A stretch of 64,000 bases of DNA from Thauera humireducens (GTDB taxonomy: Bacteria > Pseudomonadota > Gammaproteobacteria > Burkholderiales > Rhodocyclaceae): assembly GCF_001051995.2 (NCBI RefSeq), contig NZ_CP014646.1:3472001-3536000 (forward strand), written 5' to 3'. The position numbers and the translations under genes are program-made. Shown in pieces: positions 19,676-28,851 of this stretch. Under the pieces are notes generated by a model. That model ran no database searches, was not told the origin of the DNA, and saw nothing but the letters and a program-made list of their open reading frames with translations. Within the stretch, counting starts at the first letter, position 1. Every line of letters starts with the position of its first letter.

Positions 19676-21115
19676 ATGGAAGCCGCAACCTTGAAGCAGT
19701 CCTTTGCCGGCGGTGGGGCCACCGAGCCCACCGCGCCCTACGATCCGGCCTACGATCCGCTGGTATCGGCCACGCCCGGCCACGGTCGCCAGTACGCGCC
19801 GACCTACTGGATCGGCACCGCCGGTGAGCCGCCCGAGGACGACGGTCCGATCACCCACGACATCGACGTGGACGTGGCGATCATCGGGTCGGGCTTCACC
19901 GGCCTGACCACGGCGATCTTCCTGGCGCAGGAGTACGGCATCAAGGCCACCGTGCTCGAGGCCAACCGCACCGCCTGGGGCTGCAGCGTACGCAACGGTG
20001 GGCAGGCGCAGTGCGCCTCGGGCCGCCTCAAGCGCTCGCAGTGGATCGAGCGCTGGGGCCTGGACACGGCCCTGAAGATGCACAAGGAATGCCTCGACGG
20101 CATGGAGAACTTCAAGGAGCTGATCAAGGACATCGACTGCGATCCGCAGCCCGGCGGTCACCTCTACATCGCGCACCGCGACAAGGTCATGCCGGCGCTG
20201 GAGAAGGAAGCCAGGCTGCTGCGCGAGACCTTCAAGTACAACGCCCGCATCCTCGACGCCGCGACCGTACGTCGCGAGTACGTCGACGACAAGGAAGCCT
20301 GCGGCGCGATGCACGAGCCCGAGGGCATCGGCATCCACGCCGGCAAGCTCGCCTTCGGCTACCTGAAGAAGGCGCGCGCGCTCGGCGCCAAGGTGCACCC
20401 GGCCAGCCCGGTGCAGGGCTGGGAAACGCGCAACGGCGTGCATTACCTGCGCACGCCCGGCGGCATCGTGCGGGCGCGTGCGGTCGGCGTGGCCACCGGT
20501 GGCTACACCTCCAACAGCCTGCATCCCGAGCTGAAGAACCGCCTGTTGCCGATCCTCTCGAACTCGATCGTGACCCGGCCGCTGACCCAGGCGGAAATCG
20601 ATGCCTGCAACTTCCGCACGACACAGGTGATCACCGACACCCGGATCCTGCGCCATTACTACCGCCTGATGCCGGACAACCGTGTGCAGATCGGTAGCCG
20701 CAGCGCGATCACCGGCCAGGATGCGCCGCAGAAGAAATACGAGGACTTCCTCATCCGCGACCTGCATCGCAAGTTCCCGGCGCTGGAAGGCATCAAGATC
20801 GACTACTCGTGGTGGGGCTGGGTGGACGTCAGCCACGACATGATGCCGCGCATCTTCCAGCCGGACCCCGCGCAGACGATCTACTACGCGCTCGGTTACG
20901 GCGGGAACGGCGTCATGTATTCCGCGCAGGCCGGTCGCCGCCTGGCGCAATGGATCGCCGGCAAGGGCAAGGAGCTCGATCTGCCGATCTTCACCTCCAA
21001 GCTGCCGTTCCCCAACGTCCGCGAGATGGTGGAGTCGCAGGCCTTCGCGCCCTTCCGTCGCTTCGGTCAGTGGTGGCTCTACCGCTGGTACAACCTCAAG
21101 GATGAAGTGCTCTGA
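19676..21115 (+). CDS. tauY: Taurine dehydrogenase large subunit (FAD, DadA-like)
   Basis: A 479-residue FAD-dependent amine oxidoreductase of the DAO family. The dinucleotide fold DVAIIGSGFTGLTTAIFLAQ starts near residue 64, with VLEANRTAWGCSVRNGGQAQ next to it. The C-terminal FAD contact is YALGYGGNGVMYSAQAGRRLA. In TauXY this subunit deaminates taurine to sulfoacetaldehyde, with electrons passed to a cytochrome. The next genes encode a TRAP importer in the tauKLM order. This supports taurine as substrate over another amine. Confidence 0.86.
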   Translation: MEAATLKQSFAGGGATEPTAPYDPAYDPLVSATPGHGRQYAPTYWIGTAGEPPEDDGPITHDIDVDVAIIGSGFTGLTTAIFLAQEYGIKATVLEANRTAWGCSVRNGGQAQCASGRLKRSQWIERWGLDTALKMHKECLDGMENFKELIKDIDCDPQPGGHLYIAHRDKVMPALEKEARLLRETFKYNARILDAATVRREYVDDKEACGAMHEPEGIGIHAGKLAFGYLKKARALGAKVHPASPVQGWETRNGVHYLRTPGGIVRARAVGVATGGYTSNSLHPELKNRLLPILSNSIVTRPLTQAEIDACNFRTTQVITDTRILRHYYRLMPDNRVQIGSRSAITGQDAPQKKYEDFLIRDLHRKFPALEGIKIDYSWWGWVDVSHDMMPRIFQPDPAQTIYYALGYGGNGVMYSAQAGRRLAQWIAGKGKELDLPIFTSKLPFPNVREMVESQAFAPFRRFGQWWLYRWYNLKDEVL

Positions 21116-21221
21116 GCTCTTCGCCGGCATCCCGGTTCGGCGCCCGGGATGCCGCTGTCACACTAGCCGGCCCAACCTGAAGCACCATTCCAACAGCTAT
21201 CGAGTGATAGAGGAGACGACC

Positions 21222-22220
21222 ATGAAATTCAGGAAGAACGTACTCGTATCGATGTTCGCAGCCGCCAGCCTGGCGCTCGCCGCCCCCGCGGCGCTGGCCA
21301 ACACCTTCAAGATGGCGATCGGCGACGCCGCCGGCGGCACGCAGTGGGAGCTGGGCACCAGCTTCGCCAAGGCCTTCAGCGAGAAGACCGGCGGCAAGCA
21401 CAAGGTCGACCTGTTCCCGAACGGGCAACTGGGCGATGAGCAGGACACGGTGAACAACGCCTCGATGGGGCTGCTGGACTTCTCCATCCTCGCCATCAAC
21501 AACGTCACCCCGTTCTCGCCGACGGTCGGCGTGCTGACCCTGCCGTATGTCATCCAGAGTGCCGAGGATGCCAAGAAGCTCACCCAGGGCGAGATCGGCA
21601 AGCAGCTCACCGAGAACACCATTCGCGACGCCGGCGTGCGGATCGTCGGCTGGGCGTACTCGGGCTTCCGCGTGCTGACCAACTCGAAGAAGCCGGTGAA
21701 GACGCTGGATGACCTCAAGGGTCTCGTCGTCCGTGTGCCGAAGAACGAGATCATGATCGCGACCTACCAGGCCTGGGGTGTCAACCCGACGCCGATGTCG
21801 TGGGCCGAGACCTTCACCGCCCTGCAGCAGCGCGTCGTCGATGGCCAGGACAACCCGTACATCACGGTTGCGGCGATGAAGTTCAACGAGGTGCAGAAGT
21901 ACATCACCAACATCCGCTACATCTTCTCGCTCGAGCCGCTGATCATCAGCGAGCAGGTGTTCCAGGCGCAGAAGCCCGATGTGCAGAAGGCGATCCTCGA
22001 GGCCGGTCAGGCGGCCTCCGAGCATAGCTACAAGTACCTGCTCGAGACCGAAGAGAAGATCCGCGCCGAGCTGACGGCCAAGGGCATGGAGATCTCCGAT
22101 CCGGCCAACGGCGAGAAGGAGTGGATCGAGAAGGCGACCACGACCGTGTGGCCGAAGTTCTACAAGAGCATCGGCGGCAAGGACAAGCTCGACGCCGCGC
22201 TCAAGTCGCTCGGCCGCTGA
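21222..22220 (+). CDS. tauK: TRAP transporter periplasmic binding protein, taurine (DctP family)
   Basis: A 332-residue DctP-type solute receptor. It has a classical signal peptide (residues 1-27, ALAAPAALA before the cleavage site) and the family segment GVRIVGWAYSGFRVLTNSKKPV; the conserved Arg in VVRVPKNE lies near residue 170 and QDNPYI near 210. It binds taurine in the periplasm for the TauLM membrane pair. ATG at 21222 has GAGGAGA upstream; the open frame before it overlaps tauY. It follows tauY by 106 bases. Confidence 0.88.
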   Translation: MKFRKNVLVSMFAAASLALAAPAALANTFKMAIGDAAGGTQWELGTSFAKAFSEKTGGKHKVDLFPNGQLGDEQDTVNNASMGLLDFSILAINNVTPFSPTVGVLTLPYVIQSAEDAKKLTQGEIGKQLTENTIRDAGVRIVGWAYSGFRVLTNSKKPVKTLDDLKGLVVRVPKNEIMIATYQAWGVNPTPMSWAETFTALQQRVVDGQDNPYITVAAMKFNEVQKYITNIRYIFSLEPLIISEQVFQAQKPDVQKAILEAGQAASEHSYKYLLETEEKIRAELTAKGMEISDPANGEKEWIEKATTTVWPKFYKSIGGKDKLDAALKSLGR

Positions 22221-22228
22221 GCCCCGGA

Positions 22229-22258
22229 GGGCCGCGCTCCCGTCCCGGAGCACGGCCC
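22229..22258 (+). terminator. Intercistronic hairpin after tauK
   Basis: GGGCCG (22229-22234) pairs with CGGCCC (22253-22258), and GCTCC (22236-22240) with GGAGC (22247-22251), giving an 11-bp stem with one mismatch and a 6-base loop, eight bases past the tauK stop. No U-run follows. Such stems commonly raise the level of binding-protein mRNA over that of membrane subunits; here this is inference. Confidence 0.65.
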
Positions 22259-22385
22259 GGCCTGCCAGGCCCAGAGTTCTCCTTCAAAACCCCAACATGC
22301 GCGGGTCCGCCCCGCCCGCCACGCCGCTCCGGCGTAGCGCGGCTCAGGCCCCGGTGCCGCGCAGCTCCGTCCGGGAGAGATCGCC

Positions 22386-22937
22386 ATGTCGGCCAAACGC
22401 GCCATCCTCAAGTTCATCTCCAACGCAGAGGAGTATTTCTGCGAAGCGCTGCTGGCGTTGTTCGTCGTGCTGCTCTTTGCCCAGATCCTGCTGCGCCAGT
22501 TCTTCCAGTACTCGATCCCCTGGGGCGAGGAGGTGGCGACCTACATGTTCGTGTGGTTCGCCTATCTCGGCGCGGTGGTGGCGGCCAAGATGTCCGCGCA
22601 CAACCGGGTCGCCTTCCAGTTCCGCTTCTTCCCGCCCATCGTCAAGAAGGTCAGCGAGGCGCTCGCCGATCTGCTGTGGGTCGGCTTCAACCTCTATTTC
22701 GTGTGGCTGAGCTACGACTTCGTGTTCAACCGCATGAACCTGTTCTGGAAGTCGCAGACCACCGGGATCCCGATGAAGTACTTCTACATGATCCTGCCGG
22801 TCGCCTTCCTGCTGATGTCGATCCGCATCCTGTGGAACAACTACCTCACCCTGTTCAAGGGCGTCGAGATCCTCGATCCCGAGGCGGAAGAAATCGAAAA
22901 CATCAAGCGCGCTGCCGCCTCCGCGGCAAAGAGCTGA
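22386..22937 (+). CDS. tauL: TRAP transporter small membrane subunit, taurine (DctQ family)
   Basis: A 183-residue four-helix DctQ-type protein. Family marks are LLRQFFQYSIPWGEEVATYMFVW, with the conserved Trp-Gly-Glu-Glu, and VVAAKMSAHNRVAF. It scaffolds the large permease TauM in the inner membrane. It begins 165 bases after tauK, behind the hairpin, and is followed after 27 bases by tauM. The ribosome site is GGGAGAG. Confidence 0.88.
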   Translation: MSAKRAILKFISNAEEYFCEALLALFVVLLFAQILLRQFFQYSIPWGEEVATYMFVWFAYLGAVVAAKMSAHNRVAFQFRFFPPIVKKVSEALADLLWVGFNLYFVWLSYDFVFNRMNLFWKSQTTGIPMKYFYMILPVAFLLMSIRILWNNYLTLFKGVEILDPEAEEIENIKRAAASAAKS

Positions 22938-22964
22938 CCGCCGCCGCGCACAGGAGAGACAACG

Positions 22965-24305
22965 ATGGAAGAGTACCTGGTAGCAATATTGTTCGGCAGC
23001 TTCTTCGCGCTGCTGCTGTTGGGCGCGCCGATCACGGTGTCGCTGGCCGGCTCGGCGATGCTGGCGTTCATCGCCCTGGACAAGAACCCGATCGCCTTCG
23101 TGCAGATCGCCTTCACCTCGGTGGGCAGCTTCCCGCTCATGGCCTTGCCGGCCTTCGTGCTGGCCGGTGCGCTGATGGAGGCGGCGGGGATCTCTAAACG
23201 CCTGGTGGACGTCGCCGAAACCATGGCCGGCCCGATCACCGGCGGCCTGGGCGCCGCCACCGTGCTGGCCTGCCTGTTCTTCGGCGCCATCTCGGGCTCC
23301 GGCCCCGCCACCACGGCTGCGGTCGGCATGCTGATGATCCCGGCCATGACCAAGCGCAACTACGAGAAGAGCTACGCCTCCGCGGTCACCGCGTCGGCGG
23401 GCGGCCTGGGCATCATCATCCCGCCCTCGATCCCGATGGTGATCTTCGGCATCTCCGCGCTGGGCCTGCAGCCGCCGGCCGAGGCGATCGCCAAGTTCGG
23501 CGAGTTCGAGTCGCTGTCGATCCCCAAGCTCTTCGTCGCCGGCGTGGTGCCGGGCCTGATCATGGCCGTCAGCCTGATGACGATGAACTACATGATCTCG
23601 AAGAAGCGCGGCTACCGCGGCCTCACCGAGAACTGGTCCTTCGGCGACATCGGCACGGCCCTGCGTCGCGGCGTGTGGTCGCTGCTGGCGCCGGTGATCA
23701 TCCTCGGCGGCATCTACACCGGCCTGTTCACCCCGACCGAGTCGGCGATCGTGGCGATCTTCTACACCTTGTTCGTGGGCATCTTCCTGCACCGCGAGCT
23801 CAAGTTCGCCGCGCTGCTGAACTCGCTGCGCACGACGACCTGGATCACCGGGCGCGTGCTGCTGATCCTGTTCGCAGCGACCGTGTTCGGGCGCCTGCTG
23901 GTCGAGCAGCAGATTCCGGCCTCGGTGGCGGCCTCGCTGCTCAGCATCACGGACAACATGTACCTGATCTGGACGATCATGATCGTGTTCCTGCTCTTCG
24001 TCGGCATGTTCATGGAGACGCTGGCGGCGATCATGATCCTGGTGCCGGTGCTGCTGCCGGTGATGTACATGCTCGGCGCCGATCCCACCCACGTCGGCAT
24101 CGTCCTGATCTGCGCGCTGTCGATCGGTTTCATGACCCCGCCGCTCGGCGAGAACCTGTTCGTCGCCTCGGGCATCGGTGGTTCGACCGTCGAGGAAATC
24201 GTCGCCCGCGTCCATCCCTTCGTGCTCGCCCAGCTCACCGCGCTGTTCGTGATCGCCTTCTTCCCGGTGCTGAGTCTTTGGTTGCCCCGGTTGGTGGGGT
24301 ATTGA
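22965..24305 (+). CDS. tauM: TRAP transporter large permease, taurine (DctM family)
   Basis: A 446-residue DctM-type permease that drives uptake with the sodium or proton gradient. Typical segments are LPAFVLAGALMEAAGISKRLVD, GAISGSGPATTAAVGMLMIP, GGLGIIIPPSIPMVIFG and FTPTESAIVA. About eleven to twelve helices are expected. It completes the tauKLM uptake system and is followed by a double-Cache gene after 61 bases. Confidence 0.9.
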   Translation: MEEYLVAILFGSFFALLLLGAPITVSLAGSAMLAFIALDKNPIAFVQIAFTSVGSFPLMALPAFVLAGALMEAAGISKRLVDVAETMAGPITGGLGAATVLACLFFGAISGSGPATTAAVGMLMIPAMTKRNYEKSYASAVTASAGGLGIIIPPSIPMVIFGISALGLQPPAEAIAKFGEFESLSIPKLFVAGVVPGLIMAVSLMTMNYMISKKRGYRGLTENWSFGDIGTALRRGVWSLLAPVIILGGIYTGLFTPTESAIVAIFYTLFVGIFLHRELKFAALLNSLRTTTWITGRVLLILFAATVFGRLLVEQQIPASVAASLLSITDNMYLIWTIMIVFLLFVGMFMETLAAIMILVPVLLPVMYMLGADPTHVGIVLICALSIGFMTPPLGENLFVASGIGGSTVEEIVARVHPFVLAQLTALFVIAFFPVLSLWLPRLVGY

Positions 24306-24366
24306 GCGTGAGGCTGGCGCGGGTCCATCCGCTGTCGTCCGACAATCCTGTTTCGGGAGTCATTCA

Positions 24367-25233
24367 ATGAGAACCCTCGTGTTTCCGCTCGCTGCCGTGC
24401 TGGTGCTGGGTGTTGGCGCACTTCCCCATGCGGTCTTGGCCCAGGGGGGCGAGATTGCCGTCAGGAGTGCGGTCGAGTTGCGTGCCAAGGATCTGCTCGA
24501 GATTGCGGCGCGCCACGTCCAGACGCACGGCGAAGCCGGTACGCTGGACTTTGCCCGCCAGTCCGCCTTCGTGGATCGCGACCTTTACGCCTATGCGCTG
24601 CGCACCGATGGCCGCTTCCTGGCAAGCGGTGGCGCCTCGGCGGCCCTGGTCGGCGACAACGTGCTCGACTACCGCGACAGCGATGGCAAGGCCTTTTTCC
24701 GCGAGATGATCGAGATCGCCAAGCGCGACGGCGAAGGGCAGGTCGAGTACCGCTGGTTCAATCCCGCCGACAGCCGGGGTGAGCCCAAGGTGACCTTCTT
24801 CCGCAAGGTCGGGGAGGTTATTGTCGCCGTCGGCTACTACCCGCCGCGCGCCACGAGCCTGCAGGCCCGGGAGATGCTGGACGATGCGGTTGCAGCGCTG
24901 CGCAAGGACCGCGCGGGGAGCCTGAAGCGTTTCCAGGACCTGAACGGCGAATTCATTCGCAACGACCTCTATGTCTTCGTCGCGGACACGGCGTCGGGCC
25001 GTTTTCTCGCGCATGGCGCCTCGCCTGCGCTGGTCGGAACGAACGCCTTCGAACTCAAGGACCCGCGCGGGCGAGCAATCGTCCGCGAAATGGTGGAGAT
25101 CGGCCAGAAGAAGGGCAGGGGCGAACTCGACTACCTGTGGCGCAATCCGATGACCCAGCAGTTCGAGAGCAAGCACACCTTCTTCCGCATCGACGAAGGG
25201 CTCCTGGTGGGCGTCGGGAGCTACAACCGCTGA
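24367..25233 (+). CDS. Secreted tandem Cache-domain protein
   Basis: A 288-residue exported protein. A signal peptide (residues 1-25, ALPHAVLA) is followed by two similar Cache-like ligand-binding domains at about 70-155 and 195-285. Each contains DLY, GRFLAxGAS, ALVGxNxxxxxD, a REM(I/V)EI helix and a TFFR strand, so they arose by internal duplication. There is no membrane anchor or output domain. It could bind a small carboxylate or sulfonate and act on a chemoreceptor or kinase. It lies 61 bases after tauM and may belong to that operon. Confidence 0.7.
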   Translation: MRTLVFPLAAVLVLGVGALPHAVLAQGGEIAVRSAVELRAKDLLEIAARHVQTHGEAGTLDFARQSAFVDRDLYAYALRTDGRFLASGGASAALVGDNVLDYRDSDGKAFFREMIEIAKRDGEGQVEYRWFNPADSRGEPKVTFFRKVGEVIVAVGYYPPRATSLQAREMLDDAVAALRKDRAGSLKRFQDLNGEFIRNDLYVFVADTASGRFLAHGASPALVGTNAFELKDPRGRAIVREMVEIGQKKGRGELDYLWRNPMTQQFESKHTFFRIDEGLLVGVGSYNR

Positions 25234-25389
25234 GGCGAACGAGTCCGATCGTCACCGGGCATGGGGGCGGTCGGACTGCCACGGCTGTTCGAACGTCATC
25301 TCCTGAGCATGAAGCCAGGCTTGTAACAGTGTCGCTTCCGGCCGCGAAGCACGGATAATTGCGGCGATGCAATATCGATTCGCCCGCCC

Positions 25390-28300
25390 GTGAGTTCCGA
25401 CGTTCAGACCCCCACGCCTTCCTCGCAAACGGCCCCGCCCCGGCACCGCCTCCGCCCGTTCCGGCTGCTCGGCGCGCTGATCCTCGTCCTCGTGCTGGTC
25501 GTGCTGGTGGCGGGCGGCCTGCTGCTTGCGCACGAGATGCACACCTCGCGCCTGCAGGCGCGCGAGATCTCGCGCTTCGCCGCCAAACTCGACTACGAGC
25601 GCGTCGCCGGCCGCAGCGACGCGGTGCGCTATCCGCAGCATGGCCCCTTCGACCAGCGCCTCGGCTACACCGAACTGCCGCGCTTCATCGAGCGGCTCGA
25701 GGCGCGCGGTTTCGAGCTCACCGCGCAGACCCGCTTCAGCCCGGACCTCATCGACTACGTCGACCGCGGCCTGTTTCCGCCTTACCGCGAGAAGACGCGC
25801 ACCGGCCTCGACGTGCTCGACTGTCGCGCCGGGCCGCTCTATGACTTCCGCTATCCCTACCGCGGCTATGCCGACTTCGCCGCTGTGCCGCCGGTGGTGG
25901 TGCAGGCGCTGCTGTTCATCGAGAACCGCGACCTGCTCGACGAGAACCAGCCGACGCTGAACCCTGCGGTCGACTGGGTGCGCTTCGCGCGCGCCGCCGC
26001 GGCCCAGGTCGGGCGCATGGTCAAGGAAGACCTCGACGCCCCCGGCGGCAGCACGCTGGCGACGCAGATCGAGAAGTACCGCCACTCGCCCGACGGCATC
26101 ACCTACGACGCGCGCGAGAAGCTGCGCCAGATGGTGTCGGCCAGTGTGCGTGCCTACCGCGAGGGCGAGCAGACCTTGCCGGTGCGCCGCAATCTGGTGC
26201 TCGACTACCTGAACACCGTGCCGCTGTCGGCCGCGCCCGGCCACGGCGAGGTCAACGGCCTGGGCGACGGCCTGTGGGTGTGGTTCGGCGCCGATTTCGA
26301 GCGCGTCAATGAACTGCTGTCGGCGCCGGAAGGGCAGGGCGATACGCTGAAGGCGCAGGGCCTTGCGCTGCGCCAGGTGGTGGCGCTGATGATCGCCCAC
26401 CGCCGTCCGTCCTGGTATCTGGCGCGTGGCCGCGAGGAGCTGACGCGCACCACCGACGCCTACCTGCGCCTGCTGACCGAAGCCGGCAGCATCAGCGCGG
26501 CGATGCGCGACGCCGCGCTGTCGCAGCCGTTGCTGTTCCGCGACCTGGTTGCCAACCCCGCGGTGCTGCCGGCCAACCCCGGCAAGGGCACGACCGCGGT
26601 GCGCGCGCGCCTGGCCGGCATGCTCGGCACCTCGCTGTACAGCCTCGACCGTCTCGACGCGGAGGTCGACACCACCCTGCACGGCGGCCTGCAGCAGGCG
26701 GTCGGTGCCTATCTCAACCGGCTGTCGGATGCCGACTTCGCCCGCAGCCAAGGGCTGATCGGCGACCGCATGCTCAATCCCGCCACGCTCGGCGCAGTGC
26801 GCTACAGCTTCACGCTGGTCGAGCGCACGCCCGGCGGAAACCGCGTGCGGGTGCAGACCGACACCACCGACCAGCCGCTCGACATCAACGAGGGCAGCAA
26901 GCTCGAACTCGGCTCCACCGCCAAGCTGCGCGTGCTGACGACCTACCTCGAGATCGTCGCCGAGCTGCACGGCCGTCTGGCCGAACTCGACGTGCCGGCG
27001 CTGCGCCAGGTCGAGGTCGCGCGCCAGGACAACCTCACGCGCTGGGCGATCGACCATCTCGCCACCGCCAGCGACCGCAGCCTGCCGACGATGCTCGAGG
27101 CCGCGCTCGAACGGCGTTTCTCCGCGAACCCGGCCGAGAACTTCTTCACCGGCGGTGGCGTGCATACCTTCGGCAACTTCAACCGCAGCGATGACGCGCG
27201 CGAGCCCACGCTGCGCGAGGCGCTGCAGGCCTCGATCAACCTGCCCTTCGTGCGCCTGATGCGCGAGATCGTGCGCCACACCATGTACCAGGTGCCGGGC
27301 AGCACGGCGCGGCTGATGGAAGACGCCGAAGACCCGCGCCGCGCCGAGTACCTGGCGCGCTTCGCCGACCGCGAGGGCCAGACCTTCCTGCGCCGCTTCT
27401 GGCGCAAGTACCAGGGCCGCAGCCCCGAGGAGATGCGCACGCTGCTGCTCGACGGCCTGCGCCCGAGCGCCGAGCGCCTGGCCGCGGTGTTCCGCTACCT
27501 CGAGCCCGAGGCGCCGCCCGAGGCGCTGGCCGCCTTCCTCGGCCGTCGCCTGGGCGATGCCCAGCTGTCGGAATCGCGCATCGCGCAGCTCTACACCCGC
27601 CATGCGCCCGAAGCCTTCGACCTGCCCGACCGCGGCTACGTCGCGCGCGTGCATCCGCTGGAGCTGTGGCTGGTGGGCTACCGCATGCGCAACCCGCAGG
27701 CCAGCCTGTCCGAGGCGGTCGCCGCCAGCGCGGACGAACGCCAGGTGGTGTACCGCTGGCTGTTCCGCACCCGTTCGCGCAGCGCGCAGGACTCGCGCAT
27801 CTTCACGATGCTCGAGGTCGAGGCCTTCCTCGACATCCACCGCCGCTGGGCGCGGCTGGGCTACCCCTTCGGCCATCTCGTGCCTTCGCTCGCCACCGCG
27901 CTCGGCAGCTCGGGCGACCGCCCGGCGGCGCTGGCCGAGCTGATGGGCATCATCGTGAACGACGGTGTACGCCTGTCGACGCGGCGCATCGACCGCGTGC
28001 GCTTCGCCACCGACACGCCCTACGCAACCGCCTTTTCGGTAAGGCCCGGCGCGGGCGAGCAGGTGATGGCGCCCGAGGTGGCGGCGGCGCTGCGCGGCGC
28101 GCTGTCCGACGTGGTCGAGAGCGGCACCGCGCGCAGGCTGGCGGGCAGCTTCCGTCTGGCCGATGGCAGCGCGCTGACGCTGGGCGGCAAGACCGGCACC
28201 GGCGACAACCGCATCGTCATCGGCGGCCGCCCCGGCATGGCGCTGAACCGCACCGCCACCTTCGTCTTCTACCTCGGCCCGCGCCACTTCGGCTCGCTCA

Positions 28301-28851
28301 CCGCCTACGTGATCGGCCCCAACGCCGCCGCCTATCGCTTCACTTCCGGGCTGCCGGTGCAGATCCTGAAGTCGATGGCGCCGGTGCTGGTGCCGCACCT
28401 GGCGCCGGGTGCCGACATCGCCTGCCTGCCGGTGGCGGATCTGCCGCTGCCGGTCAGTACCCCGGCAAGGGCCGGCGAGATGGCCGCACCGGTGGCGGAG
28501 GAAGTGCTGCCGGGCGATGCGGGCGGGGCGCTGCCGGTGGCGCCGGTGCCGGTCGAGGTCGAGCCGCCCGTGCCGGATGCGCCGCAGCCCGCCAACGAGG
28601 GCCTGCTGCCGGTCACCCCGCTGCCAGACGGCAGCAGTGTCGCGCCGGATGCCGCGAGTACCGCGGATGCGCGTGTGCCGGACGCGGTGGCCGATGAGGG
28701 CACGGAGGCCGCGCCGCCGCGCGCCCGCGCTGGCCGCATCGATGCCGGCCCGGCTATCCCCGTGCCGCTGACAGCCGAGCCTGGGCTGCCCGGTTCAGCT
28801 CCGGCGCCCGCGCCTGCAGGAAGCGCAGGAACGCGTCCGCCAGCGGAGTGA
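25390..28851 (+). CDS. Bifunctional class A penicillin-binding protein-like enzyme, unusually long
   Basis: A 1153-residue PBP1-type protein. One membrane helix (about 25-48) is followed by a GT51 transglycosylase region (about 150-310; IENRDLL and GGSTLATQIEKY are diverged from the usual EDxxFxxH and GGSTIxQQ). A transpeptidase domain has all three active-site motifs: STAK near 511, SIN near 616 and KTGTG near 934. About 130 C-terminal residues are Pro/Ala/Val-rich linker. The start is a GTG with no clear ribosome site, so it is uncertain. The 3' end overlaps the convergent LysR gene by 98 bases. Its role is probably specialised peptidoglycan synthesis. Confidence 0.82.
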   Translation: MSSDVQTPTPSSQTAPPRHRLRPFRLLGALILVLVLVVLVAGGLLLAHEMHTSRLQAREISRFAAKLDYERVAGRSDAVRYPQHGPFDQRLGYTELPRFIERLEARGFELTAQTRFSPDLIDYVDRGLFPPYREKTRTGLDVLDCRAGPLYDFRYPYRGYADFAAVPPVVVQALLFIENRDLLDENQPTLNPAVDWVRFARAAAAQVGRMVKEDLDAPGGSTLATQIEKYRHSPDGITYDAREKLRQMVSASVRAYREGEQTLPVRRNLVLDYLNTVPLSAAPGHGEVNGLGDGLWVWFGADFERVNELLSAPEGQGDTLKAQGLALRQVVALMIAHRRPSWYLARGREELTRTTDAYLRLLTEAGSISAAMRDAALSQPLLFRDLVANPAVLPANPGKGTTAVRARLAGMLGTSLYSLDRLDAEVDTTLHGGLQQAVGAYLNRLSDADFARSQGLIGDRMLNPATLGAVRYSFTLVERTPGGNRVRVQTDTTDQPLDINEGSKLELGSTAKLRVLTTYLEIVAELHGRLAELDVPALRQVEVARQDNLTRWAIDHLATASDRSLPTMLEAALERRFSANPAENFFTGGGVHTFGNFNRSDDAREPTLREALQASINLPFVRLMREIVRHTMYQVPGSTARLMEDAEDPRRAEYLARFADREGQTFLRRFWRKYQGRSPEEMRTLLLDGLRPSAERLAAVFRYLEPEAPPEALAAFLGRRLGDAQLSESRIAQLYTRHAPEAFDLPDRGYVARVHPLELWLVGYRMRNPQASLSEAVAASADERQVVYRWLFRTRSRSAQDSRIFTMLEVEAFLDIHRRWARLGYPFGHLVPSLATALGSSGDRPAALAELMGIIVNDGVRLSTRRIDRVRFATDTPYATAFSVRPGAGEQVMAPEVAAALRGALSDVVESGTARRLAGSFRLADGSALTLGGKTGTGDNRIVIGGRPGMALNRTATFVFYLGPRHFGSLTAYVIGPNAAAYRFTSGLPVQILKSMAPVLVPHLAPGADIACLPVADLPLPVSTPARAGEMAAPVAEEVLPGDAGGALPVAPVPVEVEPPVPDAPQPANEGLLPVTPLPDGSSVAPDAASTADARVPDAVADEGTEAAPPRARAGRIDAGPAIPVPLTAEPGLPGSAPAPAPAGSAGTRPPAE

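Noticed and set aside
25252..28398. A 1048-codon minus-strand open frame opposite the PBP gene
   Set aside because: Low-complexity Arg/Gly/Ala translation with no domain, and the plus-strand frame has all PBP active-site motifs.
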